A stretch of DNA of 64,000 nt from UBA6224 sp963800205 (lineage in GTDB: Bacteria; Patescibacteriota; Saccharimonadia; Saccharimonadales; UBA4665): NCBI GenBank assembly GCA_963800205.1, contig CAWCZQ010000005.1, forward strand, positions 186,001-250,000. Direction: 5' to 3'. This document shows, piece by piece, positions 17,365-25,793 of the stretch. The notes under the pieces are model-generated. The model saw nothing but the letters and a program-made list of their open reading frames with translations, was not told where the DNA came from and ran no database searches. The position numbers and the translations under genes are program-made. Positions within the stretch are counted from its first letter, which is position 1, and each line of letters begins with the position of its first letter.

Positions 17365-18691
17365 ATGGTGGAGACTATTACAAACTTTTTCAAGAAAACT
17401 CGTTACGCTGTTGCAAGCGCGATATTACTACTCGCAATTACTGCAGCCGGTGGCGTCGCTCTCGTGCAGCCAACTGACTCGTTACCAAAAGTATCGGCAG
17501 CTAGTTGTGACAACGTAAACATCGTATACTGCGGACTCAATGGTAGCGGTGCGACTGGTTACGTAAAATCACTCAAAAGCTACTACAACAAGGGTAGTGA
17601 CGGCCGTTACAACGACCTGAAGGCCGTGTATCGCTGGGCTGGCGCTTCTGACGCTATGGTAAGCAGCATGAATACCAACAATACTAAAGTGGGTACACTC
17701 TACCGCAATGGTGATATTAAAGTTGACGGCAAAGTCGTCGGCCACGACACCTGGGTAGCCGCCCGTTTTGGCGCTGGTCGTCAGGGATTCGTACACGTTA
17801 CCAACAACGTCTATGCCCGCAAAACTACTACGTCGCTCAAATATGACACATACAAGGTAGTTGTCCACTTCAATAACTATGGCCAAGCAAACTTTGCTGT
17901 CATGGTAGGTTGTGGCAATGCCATTAAGTTCACTCCTGTTCCTGTTAAGCCAAAGCTCGTTTGTGAAAGCCTGAGCTTTAGCGCCGTCAAGAACGAAGAG
18001 CGCACCTACAATTTTGTTGCCAAAGCTAGCGCCAAGAACACCACGATAACCTCGTACAAGTTCCAATTTGGTGATGGTAACACAGACGTAAAGAAGACGA
18101 ACTCGACCAGCACCTCAACCCGTCACACCTATGCTAATGCTGGCACAACCTACAAAGCACGCGTGTACGTTAATAGCACACGGACCAACGCAGTAACCGG
18201 ATCGAACTGTGTCGTAACCATCAAAACTCCTACCCCTCCCACTACTCCTACTCCCCCTCCCGTAACCCCAACCACTACTAAGCGTTCACTCGTTTGTGAA
18301 AACCTACAAGCAACCTTAGTTGCCGGCAAAGAAAACACTTACAAATTTACCGCTACTGCTGCCGCAAAAAATACCACCATTACCAACTACGTGTTCGATT
18401 TTGGTAACGGTCAAAACCAGATGGTACAAAGCGACAACACGACAGCAACACTATCTACACCTACCCAAACCGCGACCAGGACTATACTGCCAAAGTAAAG
18501 GTAAGTAGTACCCATTTCCAAAATGTTACTTCGACTGACTGTGTTGTGTCGATTGCAAAACACGTCACCCCTACGAACCGCCAAAGGAACTACCAAACAC
18601 TGGTGCGGGCGATGTCATCGGCTTCTTTGGAGCCACCACACTCGCCGGCGGACTGCTGCACCGCTTCTTCCTTCGCCGCAAAGTAGCTTAA
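17365..18691 (+). pseudogene. Sortase-anchored surface protein with PKD-like repeats, two indels
   Basis: Secreted cell-wall protein. Seen: a signal peptide (FFKKTRYAVASAILLLAI, cleavage near VSAAS), an N-terminal globular domain to about residue 200, then two internal repeats beginning LVCESLSFSAV and LVCENLQATLV that share ENTYKF and AKNTTITxYxFxFG, like PKD-type beta domains, separated by a Pro/Thr linker. Frame 1 ends at 18498, but repeat 2 continues in frame 3 from about 18447 (YTYPNRDQDYTAKVKV) and the end continues in frame 2 (EPPKELPNTGAGDVIGFF, hydrophobic helix, RRK tail, stop at 18691). Adding one base near 18445 and one near 18574 restores 442 residues. Two indels in 130 bases suggest sequence errors or phase variation. 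Confidence 0.82.
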
Positions 18692-18714
18692 GCTACACGG
18701 CAAAGAGCCACACG

Positions 18715-18743
18715 AAAACCGCCCAAGCAATCGGGCGGTTTTT
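18715..18743 (+). terminator. Terminator after the LPXTG gene
   Basis: Stem AAAACCGCCC / GGGCGGTTTT with an 8-base loop and a T-run, 24 bases after the reconstructed stop. Confidence 0.9.
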
Positions 18744-18780
18744 GTTTACCACACCCCTGGCAAAACCGAGACAAATAAGC

Positions 18781-18786
18781 TATAAT
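18781..18786 (+). promoter_or_regulatory. -10 box of the tRNA-Gln gene
   Basis: TATAAT, 34 bases before the mature tRNA 5' end; no good -35 box could be placed. Confidence 0.5.
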
Positions 18787-18820
18787 CTGCCACTGTAGTT
18801 AGCCAGAGCGTAGCAATCAT

Positions 18821-18894
18821 TGGGGATTGGCCAAGTGGTAAGGCAGCGGGTTCTGGTCCCATGATCGGGGGTTCGAATCCCTCATCCCCAGCCA
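18821..18894 (+). tRNA. tRNA-Gln (CTG)
   Basis: Acceptor arms TGGGGAT / ATCCCCA, D-arm GCCAAGTGGTAAGGC, anticodon loop TTCTGGT, T-arm with GGTTCGAATCC, and an encoded CCA. The anticodon stem has one C-A mismatch and one G-T pair, the rest is canonical. The anticodon CTG reads CAG glutamine codons. Confidence 0.93.
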
Positions 18895-18940
18895 AGCATA
18901 AGGACTTTACAAAATACTTATTTTGTGCTTTTATTTATTA

Positions 18941-19777
18941 ATGTCCGTACCTGAGCTTCAAATTGAGTCCAACGACCACGAACAGTTCGCAGATCAATTG
19001 CGCAACTTGATTAATGCTGGTGAATTCTCTTTCCTTTCAGATGCCCAGCTAGATGAAAACTTTGATATATGGGCATCAGCTGCCGAAGAATGGCCCGTAT
19101 CTGAAGAGGAAAAACACTCAGCTGCCAAGCATATTGGTTCGTTGGCCCTCGACCATGGTACGCGTCTTAGCCATGTTCGAAACACAATTACAAACGGCTT
19201 ACTGACTACGCACCGTTACCGCGCAGCAAACCCTGAAGCATTTCCGGTGAGTGGCTTGGGTCGCCTAGGAAGTCAGATAGCTTATGAAAAACCTCTCGGC
19301 TTAGACGACTATATTTGCACATCTTTTGCGAATGTCCGCCACGTACCTTCTGATATTCAGTTTCGGTTCAATGCCCTTGAAATGTTACGTCGCCCCGGAA
19401 CTTTAGTCTTTCCCTACGACGCACCATTTGTGCATGTCGGCATCGCCCCCACGCTTTCAGCAGATATTAATTTGCAACAGCGGATAGCATTGCGCGGAAA
19501 TGATTATCTACAAATATTGCCTACATATATGGCAATGGAGGCTCGCGGAGGCGAGAGCAATAAAGCCGGTAATGTTTGGCCTAGCTTCATGAAAGAAAAA
19601 TTCTGGTTCCCCTATAGTTTTCGTTCATCAGAAATCAAAATTCTTGGTAATATCGCTCTTAATGAAGTTGATTGGAGCCTACAAGTACACTCGGCGCTCG
19701 AAGAACACGCAGAACTAATTGCTGATCTGCCGGAAGATGTGCGCGTGCGGCATGTCGTCGATAATAGCGTTAGCTAA
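18941..19777 (+). CDS. Hypothetical protein, 278 aa
   Basis: Not recognised. The ATG at 18941 (MSVPELQIESND) is preferred to the GTG at 18923, whose added residues look non-coding. A soluble acidic N-terminal half is followed by a region with many aromatic residues (GNVWPSFMKEKFWFPYSFRSSEIK). No signal peptide or membrane segment. The gene sits right after tRNA-Gln, a common insertion site for accessory DNA, and uses visibly more A/T-ending codons than the neighbouring core genes, so acquisition by transfer is possible. A terminator follows at 19876. Confidence 0.7.
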   Translation: MSVPELQIESNDHEQFADQLRNLINAGEFSFLSDAQLDENFDIWASAAEEWPVSEEEKHSAAKHIGSLALDHGTRLSHVRNTITNGLLTTHRYRAANPEAFPVSGLGRLGSQIAYEKPLGLDDYICTSFANVRHVPSDIQFRFNALEMLRRPGTLVFPYDAPFVHVGIAPTLSADINLQQRIALRGNDYLQILPTYMAMEARGGESNKAGNVWPSFMKEKFWFPYSFRSSEIKILGNIALNEVDWSLQVHSALEEHAELIADLPEDVRVRHVVDNSVS

Positions 19778-19875
19778 CATTCTTTGTAATAGTGGAAAAG
19801 AAGATTTCTGCAGGTGTTCAGATAATCAAGCAATTTTGAAATATATCAACAAAGGCAGCAATAAATCTTATGTTT

Positions 19876-19902
19876 AAAGACCTTCGGTAAAGGTCTTTTT
19901 TA
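19876..19902 (+). terminator. Terminator after the 278-aa gene
   Basis: Stem AAAGACCTT / AAGGTCTTT, loop CGGTA, followed by a run of T. Confidence 0.9.
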
Positions 19903-19919
19903 TTTGCTATGATTAATTC

Positions 19920-20045
19920 ATGATTGCTATCCCTTGCTACGAAATGTCTGGGTTCGTTCATGGTGGACTCGAACTGCCCCGATCAGTCCAATGGCTATTA
20001 GGCATGAACTTTGATGAAGCATTTGCCAATATCATCAAGACCTAA
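19920..20045 (+). CDS. Candidate 41-aa protein
   Basis: Frame from ATG 19920 to TAA, giving a 41-residue protein that begins MIAIPCYEMSGFVHGGLELP. A TATGAT box ends 6 bases before the ATG, the same leaderless layout seen at many real genes of this window, and a terminator just upstream isolates it from the previous gene. No family recognised. It could also be the remnant of a larger gene; no extension in other frames was evident. Confidence 0.4.
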   Translation: MIAIPCYEMSGFVHGGLELPRSVQWLLGMNFDEAFANIIKT

Positions 20046-20246
20046 AGGTCCTCGTTTTCTAGCCTGACTATGCAAACTGCCAACTAACATAATAGTGTGC
20101 AAACCTTTTTCTTGTAACACATCAGTGATTCCCTGCTAGGAAATGTGAATTTGAACGCCCATCCTTAAGTGTATAAATTCGATACGAGCTCACAATCAAC
20201 TCCAAGCGCAACAATCGAAATTTCACTTAGTTAGCCTGTCCAGTTA

Positions 20247-21479
20247 TTACAACTGCTTAGAGCCTAAATTAAGTGGTTCACGCGGCATGCCGTGTGCTAA
20301 GTTTTGGTTCTTGTATCGCCGGTCATTTGTTACATCACGAGCAAACCAGGCTGGTGGTTCAAATGTCATTGCTTTAACTTCAGCATCTTCTTGACGGCCT
20401 GCAAATTCAACCTCTGCTGTCATGAGACCAGTGAGATGCCCTTCGTATATATCAAGCTCAATAGTATGTTTTTCGTATGGAATTTGGTAGCGCGTCTTTT
20501 CGACTCTCATTCCAGCTGTCTGCGACCACAAAACTTCAAACATATCTTTTGGCAGCTTTATTGTCTGCTCTGTGCGCTGAACCGTACCAGCTGATTTGAC
20601 CGTCAACTCAAACCGTTCATTATCAAAACTCCTGATGCGCGTTTCGGCGCCGTCGCTGCTTACCACAACATAGCCCTGTTTCAGCACGGTATGAGGAGTA
20701 TTATCTAGATCGATATCCTCCGGAAGTTGGTCTACCAGAAATTTGAGTTCTGTCTCTACTGGCCCTCTTGACGCTTCTTTGACTTTCAGTTTTTCGTTAG
20801 GGTTTGCTTTATACTTGTTTTCAAAGTCGACAGCAAGCAAAGCATGGGCAGCGACGAGATCTGGAAAGTCTTTGCCAAACTTTTCTTGCATACGAGAAAA
20901 AAGCTGATTATGAGTAAGCTGTAAACTGACAAGATCAGCTACACCATAATCTTCCCGAATAACACGCAGCCCATCACCGGTGACATCTACTCCTACCGGC
21001 AGTAATTTATCTACCATACGAACAAACACAGCTTCAGTACTTGCTTGTTGCTCGTATTCTTCTAAGTCTTGAGCCATGCTTGGAGAAATCTTCGATAAAC
21101 GCTCGAAAAGGATATGTTTTGCTTCCTGTTCGCGACGATCTTTTTCTTTTAGTTCAGCCTCATTTAAATCGAAAGTTGCAACGTCGCCGACTTCAACTTC
21201 TAGCATGTCATGCACCTGCGAATACCTTCTGACTTTCTCGACATCGAGATTGGGATAAAACCTTTCGGCTATGGCCGGAGCAGCAATTTCTAACATGAAG
21301 CTATGCTCGACATCATTTTCACGCCTACTATCTGCCAATCTTGGAATTCGTTCTATGTTAGAAAAATCGTCAGTTAATTGACTTGCCCGCAGCACAATAT
21401 TACCAATTTCTCGGGCCGTGGTATGTCTCTGCTCTATATCTATTTCACCTGGAAATCGGTCGTTAAACCCACTAGTCAT
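20247..21479 (-). CDS. HD-domain / CYTH-domain fusion protein
   Basis: Two catalytic domains in one 410-residue protein. Residues about 20-200 form an HD phosphohydrolase of the YfbR/5'-nucleotidase type: RRENDVEHSFML (His59), YSQVHDMLEVEVGD (His90-Asp91), and RMVDKLLP (Asp157). Residues about 240-395 form a CYTH/triphosphate-tunnel domain starting with the diagnostic ExExK motif ETELK (242-246), then KQGYVVV, TRIRS, ELTVKS and ELDIYEG. HD enzymes of this group dephosphorylate (d)NMPs; CYTH enzymes hydrolyse tripolyphosphate or make cyclic AMP or thiamine derivatives. A single protein carrying both is unusual. Start ATG 21479; no close ribosome site seen. Confidence 0.85.
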   Translation of the reverse strand: MTSGFNDRFPGEIDIEQRHTTAREIGNIVLRASQLTDDFSNIERIPRLADSRRENDVEHSFMLEIAAPAIAERFYPNLDVEKVRRYSQVHDMLEVEVGDVATFDLNEAELKEKDRREQEAKHILFERLSKISPSMAQDLEEYEQQASTEAVFVRMVDKLLPVGVDVTGDGLRVIREDYGVADLVSLQLTHNQLFSRMQEKFGKDFPDLVAAHALLAVDFENKYKANPNEKLKVKEASRGPVETELKFLVDQLPEDIDLDNTPHTVLKQGYVVVSSDGAETRIRSFDNERFELTVKSAGTVQRTEQTIKLPKDMFEVLWSQTAGMRVEKTRYQIPYEKHTIELDIYEGHLTGLMTAEVEFAGRQEDAEVKAMTFEPPAWFARDVTNDRRYKNQNLAHGMPREPLNLGSKQL

Positions 21480-21578
21480 TGTTAAATGATAACGCTGGAA
21501 TCATGCAATCACAAACATAAACATATTTCCCCTATTTATATAGAAGCGATATATATCTTCAGCATTAATCAGCCATGA

Positions 21579-21608
21579 AAAAAACGAGTCCTATTTGACT
21601 CGTTTTTT
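21579..21608 (-). terminator. Terminator between the His-rich protein and the HD-CYTH gene
   Basis: Stem AAAAAACGAGTC / GACTCGTTTTTT, usable in both directions; on the minus strand it ends the 173-aa gene just upstream of the HD-CYTH promoter. Confidence 0.88.
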
Positions 21609-21624
21609 CTTATTCAAGTGAGCA

Positions 21625-22146
21625 TTAGTCGGTACTCGTTGATGTTTCTATTTCGTCGTGGTGACCCATCCCCATTCTGCCGCCGTGGTGAGCGTTGTCT
21701 CCGCGCGGACCCATAAGATCTTGTAGAGATATATTATTGGTTTGCGCCCAGCTGTGCAGCTCTTCTCGCTTAGTCATGATTTGTTGACGAACGCTATCAC
21801 TGAGTTCATGTGGGTTAGCGGACCCCATGAGGTTTCTGATCTCTTGCTGCACCGATAATATATGATCAGCTTGGGCTTGTGTCAGCGAGCCGGCCGCCAC
21901 GGCATCAGTAAGCCGTTGTTGTTGTTCCGTATGCATCTGCTCTCGATGCGCTTGCCTATCTTGGTCAAATACCGCTTGCACATCGGACTTATTGAGATGA
22001 AACCTGCTGGCTATTTTATCAACGAGCGTTGTATTCCCTCCAGAACTCGTCGTCGTTGTTGTAGCGGCGTACGTAATGCCGCCGATACCGCCGGCCACAA
22101 CCGTCGCAATGGTGGCTCCTACTACTAATGAACTTTTGACATTCAT
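21625..22146 (-). CDS. Secreted helical protein with His-rich tail
   Basis: 173 residues with a signal peptide (MNVKSSLVVGATIATVVAGG, cleavage near TYAAT), a Thr/Ser/Gly linker, a helical core with DVQAVFDQDRQAHREQM and repeated Gln-rich turns, and a tail rich in His and Gly (HHGGRMGMGHHDE). It looks like the secreted DUF2680-type or Spy-like helical hairpins of other bacteria, but I cannot assign it firmly. The histidines could bind metal. ATG follows AAAGGAGACACG. Terminated by a strong hairpin. Confidence 0.75.
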   Translation of the reverse strand: MNVKSSLVVGATIATVVAGGIGGITYAATTTTTSSGGNTTLVDKIASRFHLNKSDVQAVFDQDRQAHREQMHTEQQQRLTDAVAAGSLTQAQADHILSVQQEIRNLMGSANPHELSDSVRQQIMTKREELHSWAQTNNISLQDLMGPRGDNAHHGGRMGMGHHDEIETSTSTD

Positions 22147-22317
22147 ATCGTGTCTCCTTTCGTATGGTTGCTCAGCACGAGGGCTGATGCCCGATGCACT
22201 GACGCCTGCTCAGCAGACTAGTGGCATCGTAGCAGGACCATACTTAAGAAACGCTGAATCATTCTCTGCTGATAGTTGGTGACCATCCCATCAACTTCGA
22301 GACGTGTACTCGACCCA

Positions 22318-22728
22318 TTAATTTCGGGCTTGTGCGGTCTTTTTGTTGTTGGCTTTCTCGATTGCTTTACCAAGCTCTGATTTGTTCATACGGGAATAGC
22401 CACTGACACCGGCTTTCTTTGCTTTTTGCTGTAGCTCTGCTTTGCTACTGCCCTCGACGTCGACGCCGCCATAGCTCTGCTTTTTATCATGATCCTTATC
22501 GGAGTACGAACTCTTGGAGCGAGGATCGGATGATCCTTTGTGATCTTTTGATTCCCAATGGTCTCCGACTTTTTCGAAATTATGTTTGAGCGAACTAAAT
22601 GCCGTCATATGGGCACGCCGCCCTTCGCCATACTCTTTGACCGCACTGTCATGTGTCTTTATCCATGTATCTTGTGCTTTTTTAGGTGAACGCTTGAGTG
22701 TACTTGGCAGTTCTTTTTTACCTGGCAT
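22318..22728 (-). CDS. ChaB-family protein with Rho-N/SAP-like tail
   Basis: 136 residues, very basic and hydrophilic. The N-terminal half (MPGKKELPSTLKRSPKKAQDTW and EGRRAHMTAFSSLKHNFEK) matches the ChaB fold, a small helical domain first described with the ChaA cation transporter. The C-terminal part (SSKAELQQKAKKAGVSGYSRMNKSELGKAIEKA) looks like a Rho-N or SAP-like helical motif that binds nucleic acid. The combination is common in actinobacterial and CPR proteins of unknown role. ATG with GCAGGAGGTAAGCT upstream. It runs opposite to the helix-hairpin-helix gene. Confidence 0.82.
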   Translation of the reverse strand: MPGKKELPSTLKRSPKKAQDTWIKTHDSAVKEYGEGRRAHMTAFSSLKHNFEKVGDHWESKDHKGSSDPRSKSSYSDKDHDKKQSYGGVDVEGSSKAELQQKAKKAGVSGYSRMNKSELGKAIEKANNKKTAQARN

Positions 22729-22828
22729 AGCTTACCTCCTGCTTACAGCCCTACCCTACGCGTCTTGCTATACGATGTATATGAATATCTTCACTGTGCT
22801 CTGCAGAATTTCTCAGTATTCTGATTAC

Positions 22829-23257
22829 ATGAGTAATCCTATCAACGACACTGATCTTGGTCTAGACGTCCGAAAAGGCGATGAAACAGAAGTCTTTAAG
22901 TGGTTTTTGGCTAGCTATTTGTTTGGCAAACGTATTCAGCAAGGTATAGCCAAACAGACATGGGAAGTCTTGATGCGTAACAAGCTTGATTCGCCACAAA
23001 AAATTGTCAAAGAATCACAGCAACATCTCGTTGATCTACTCGATGAGGGTCAATATAAAAGATACGATGAATCGACTGCGAGCAATATTCTCGCTATGGC
23101 TCACTTTTTGAATGAACATTACCGCGGAAAGATAACAGAAATCGCCAATCTAAGTAGCAGTCGGTCGGAAATCGAACGCCACCTGCAAGAAATAAAGGGT
23201 GTTGGGCCCAAAACAGTGCAGATTTTTATGCGTCCAATGAAACGCCTCTGGTACTAA
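22829..23257 (+). CDS. Helix-hairpin-helix protein, paralogue 1
   Basis: The open frame reaches back to 22586, but ATG 22829 (MSNPINDTDLG) has a TATTCT box 6 nt before it and begins where the similarity to its paralogue begins, giving 142 residues. Seen: ETEVFKWFLASYLFGKRIQ and LQEIKGVGPKTVQIFMR near the end. The paralogue at 54190-54639 has ETDMFRWFLLCYLFGKPIQ and LQKLYGVGPKIAEIFMR. The GVGPKT segment is a helix-hairpin-helix of the DNA glycosylase type, so DNA binding is likely; the lysine/aspartate of true EndoIII-type glycosylases are not evident. The stop overlaps the convergent membrane gene by 4 bases. Confidence 0.78.
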   Translation: MSNPINDTDLGLDVRKGDETEVFKWFLASYLFGKRIQQGIAKQTWEVLMRNKLDSPQKIVKESQQHLVDLLDEGQYKRYDESTASNILAMAHFLNEHYRGKITEIANLSSSRSEIERHLQEIKGVGPKTVQIFMRPMKRLWY

Positions 23258-23523
23258 GCAAACAATCGAACGGCAATATATGCCATGACGATTACGCCCA
23301 TAATACGCCTAACACCATTTACGCCACTGCTCATCTCGAGGTAAGCCCAAGCAAATAAGAACATTGTCGCCAGTGTCCGTAGGTTAGCTTGCACAGAACC
23401 GCCCACAAGGTGGGTCGTAACCGTACATACCCCCCACAAAATAATGGGTAGATTTGGCCACTGAGCAATGATAAATTTGCCGTTATTATCATAAAACAGC
23501 CACGTTATAAAACGCTGAAGCAT
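23254..23523 (-). CDS. Small membrane protein, 89 aa
   Basis: Three hydrophobic stretches (ILWGVCTVTTHLVG, LATMFLFAWAYL, IMGVIVMAYIAVRLF) and a short polar N-terminus. No family recognised with certainty; the arrangement resembles small uncharacterised membrane proteins found in actinobacteria and CPR. A TAATGT box lies 6 nt before the ATG, suggesting a leaderless mRNA. It overlaps the helix-hairpin-helix gene by 4 bases, tail to tail. Confidence 0.72.
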   Translation of the reverse strand: MLQRFITWLFYDNNGKFIIAQWPNLPIILWGVCTVTTHLVGGSVQANLRTLATMFLFAWAYLEMSSGVNGVRRIMGVIVMAYIAVRLFA

Positions 23524-23743
23524 ATGCTTACATTACGCACGGCGGCGACATTTTGCAACGGAATAGTTACGCCTTCTACGCATGTCACGGCCAGCCAAGA
23601 GGATGCCATAGCTCCATACTCATGGTACTAAAGCGGTACAGCGAATCCATCGCGTGAAAGCGTTCGATAGATATCGTTATGCCCGTTTCTTTCATACTTC
23701 TCATCTCAGCCCAAGGCAGTACTACTGTCGCTCAAGCACTGGA

Positions 23744-24415
23744 TCAACGTGCATGATGCTGCGCCGATGGCGAGCCGTGCGTTTGATAGTAGCGACTTTT
23801 GCGAAGCAGTTCTTTGACCTCGTTGTCGTCGATTTGTTCGAATGAAGCATAGTGCAAGCCGACGGAACCACCAAAGTTTTCTGGATCTTCCAGCACTATG
23901 ACAGTATCGGCCTGGTGGCGTACCTTTTTGTAAGCTTGAAGTGATGCGACTGGTACGGCAACGACCAATCGCTCCGCCCCATGACGTTTTATCGCCTTAC
24001 ATGCAGCCTGCATTGTTAGACCCGTTGCCATTCCATCGTCCACGATAATGATAGTTTTATTACTGACCATAGGCTCCACGTACGCGTCCCGGTAATAATC
24101 CTGTCGCGCTCGAATTGTGCTACGGGCGTGCGCTACGGCTGCATCGAGCCAGTCAGGATCAATTCCGATTAACTGACGCCGGTCATAGACAACCGAATTT
24201 TCTTCGGCAACTGCGCCAATCGCATATTCGGGACCCAGTGGATGACCAATCTTGCTCACTTGTACCACACCCAGTGGCAGTCGCAACTGTTTGGCTACCT
24301 GTGCGGCTGTTACTACCCCGCCACGGGGTAGACCAAAGACCACCGCTTCCATACAATGAAAAGTTTGCAGCGTATCAGCCAAGAGGTTACCGGCATCCCT
24401 TCGGTTCTGATACAT
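23744..24415 (-). CDS. Phosphoribosyltransferase-domain protein
   Basis: 223 residues with the PRPP-binding loop IIIVDDGMATGLTM in the middle, the hallmark of type I phosphoribosyltransferases, an N-terminal VVFGLPRGGVVTAAQVAKQL and the C-terminal ENFGGSVGLHYASFEQI. This is the broad-specificity PRTase family often found beside stress genes in actinobacteria, usually not a standard purine salvage enzyme. The 55-aa gene lies 20 bases upstream and is probably its operon partner. Substrate unknown. Confidence 0.86.
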   Translation of the reverse strand: MYQNRRDAGNLLADTLQTFHCMEAVVFGLPRGGVVTAAQVAKQLRLPLGVVQVSKIGHPLGPEYAIGAVAEENSVVYDRRQLIGIDPDWLDAAVAHARSTIRARQDYYRDAYVEPMVSNKTIIIVDDGMATGLTMQAACKAIKRHGAERLVVAVPVASLQAYKKVRHQADTVIVLEDPENFGGSVGLHYASFEQIDDNEVKELLRKSRYYQTHGSPSAQHHAR

Positions 24416-24435
24416 TGCTCTACCCCCCTTAGCCG

Positions 24436-24603
24436 TTACGACATCTGGTGGCTACCTCCCTTGATAGCATGGCGTAGCGCTCGTTGCATGCGAGCCTGTG
24501 TTATGTCTTGCCGCTGGTGCCAGGTATCTACTTCATCGTCAAAATCATCATAGTGTATGTCGCTATTCCTCGTGGGGCGAGTGATGATACGTTGCTTTTT
24601 CAT
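24436..24603 (-). CDS. Small basic protein, 55 aa
   Basis: ATG 24603 has a strong GGAGGATAATT site. The 55-residue product begins MKKQRIITRPTRNSDIHYDD and contains an acidic patch (DDFDDEVDTW) followed by a basic helix (RQDITQARMQRALRHAIKGG). No family recognised. It starts the unit that continues with the phosphoribosyltransferase 20 bases downstream, so a joint function is likely. Confidence 0.65.
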   Translation of the reverse strand: MKKQRIITRPTRNSDIHYDDFDDEVDTWHQRQDITQARMQRALRHAIKGGSHQMS

Positions 24604-24746
24604 AATTATCCTCCGTTTAGCTTAGACTTCAGTGTCCTTACTTCTAATATGGAAAATCAATTATGCATCTATTCCAAGGTCTGCACTGTGACCTGTGTCA
24701 AGAAGAGCACGTGAAATAGTCTTGTAATATTTTTACTAGTGGCACT

Positions 24747-25157
24747 CTACTTTTCGTGCCGTAGTAAGTGTTTGAATGGAGCTGTCGAGAAGGGATGGCG
24801 CACGCCAAAATATGGGCCGTCGGTTATTGTTTCTCGAGTGGTGATGATTCTCGATCGATGCTTGGCTGCAGTAGGCAATCCAGTCGGCAAGAGGTAACCT
24901 TGCCATGTGTCTATCCCAACTTCTAACTCCAGGTGCTGCTGGTCGGACAGCAAAGGTTCGGCTTCGACTTCATACAGCATGTAGTGCCCGACGCTCAATA
25001 ACTCGTTTTGCGGAATATCATGTTTGCTCTGCACGAGAATCGGTCCGATTGCGACTGGCTCAGGCCACGCATAGCTATCATGATCGAGAGCCATCATGCG
25101 GGTACCATGCTTTGTTTTGTAAAGTTTATATAGACCAGTCTTGCGTAGTGTAATCAT
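24747..25157 (-). CDS. Hypothetical protein, 136 aa
   Basis: Not recognised. The ATG overlaps the stop of the PH-domain gene by 4 bases, so the two are translationally coupled. The protein is beta-rich in appearance (GTRMMALDHDSYAWPEPVAIG, HYMLYEVEAEPLL) with several aromatic residues and no membrane segment. It may be the partner of the PH-domain protein. Confidence 0.7.
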   Translation of the reverse strand: MITLRKTGLYKLYKTKHGTRMMALDHDSYAWPEPVAIGPILVQSKHDIPQNELLSVGHYMLYEVEAEPLLSDQQHLELEVGIDTWQGYLLPTGLPTAAKHRSRIITTRETITDGPYFGVRHPFSTAPFKHLLRHEK

Positions 25158-25654
25158 ACCGACCTCACTTTCTTGTTAAACAATTCGGTTTCGATAGCGG
25201 ATACAAACTGATGAGCTGCCTTATGGTTAAACGTCCTAAAGTGAAAATCGCCCATACGAGTATGGAGCACGACGTTGCTCATAAACAACACCCGCTCAAA
25301 CGTTATCGACCCGACCCTGTCGTAGCTGATGTCGTCGAGCCGAACGTACAGAGGCTTTTTGTCCAAAAATACTATCCGTCGGTCCGTAGCAACCAACACC
25401 CCTCTTCCTAATACTGTCTCATGCTCTCCAGACAGGGTGTAACGACCGTACAGCACCCCTCGTATGGTTTCCGTAGGCGATATGACGAGTGGCAAGGTGT
25501 ATGTTTCTGGCAGATGCAAATCATAATTATCTGCTCCCAACAGGGCGAGCCTCTGCCTCATAGCTACTTGACGTTGCCGAAGTATAGTATGAGCGTCCAG
25601 GCTACTGCTTACAGCTGGCACGGTCGATGATTTGAAATGGTAGGAATCTCCCAT
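25154..25654 (-). CDS. PH-domain (YokE-like) protein
   Basis: 166 residues. The second half (GRGVLVATDRRIVFLDKK, YDRVGSITFERVLFM, HFRTFNHKAAHQFVSAIE) has the beta-strand pattern and terminal helix of bacterial PH domains. The first part contains IRGVLYGRYTLSGEH. Bacterial PH proteins are thought to sense lipid or protein partners at the membrane. ATG with GGAAGGAGTGAGACT upstream, and the stop overlaps the next gene by 4 bases. Confidence 0.8.
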   Translation of the reverse strand: MGDSYHFKSSTVPAVSSSLDAHTILRQRQVAMRQRLALLGADNYDLHLPETYTLPLVISPTETIRGVLYGRYTLSGEHETVLGRGVLVATDRRIVFLDKKPLYVRLDDISYDRVGSITFERVLFMSNVVLHTRMGDFHFRTFNHKAAHQFVSAIETELFNKKVRSV

Positions 25655-25793
25655 AGTCTCACTCCTTCCAATTACATTGAATCATGGCGGTATGTAACTT
25701 ACATTGCCCGGCATCACTTACCCCTCGTGACTCCCGACATAGTTCCATGCAACAAAGTAGCTCACACTACGGAAGTGAAAAGAAGGAGTGTCT

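Larger units (their letters stand above)
19778..20246. other. Sparse region around a possible 41-aa gene
   Basis: 469 bases between two unknown genes. It holds a strong terminator (19876-19902), a candidate 41-codon ORF (19920-20045), and A/T-rich sequence with nothing else that I could recognise. Confidence 0.5.

Noticed and set aside
22586..22828. N-terminal extension of the helix-hairpin-helix gene
   Set aside because: It lies antisense to the ChaB gene, has no ribosome site, and the paralogue similarity and promoter both point to ATG 22829.
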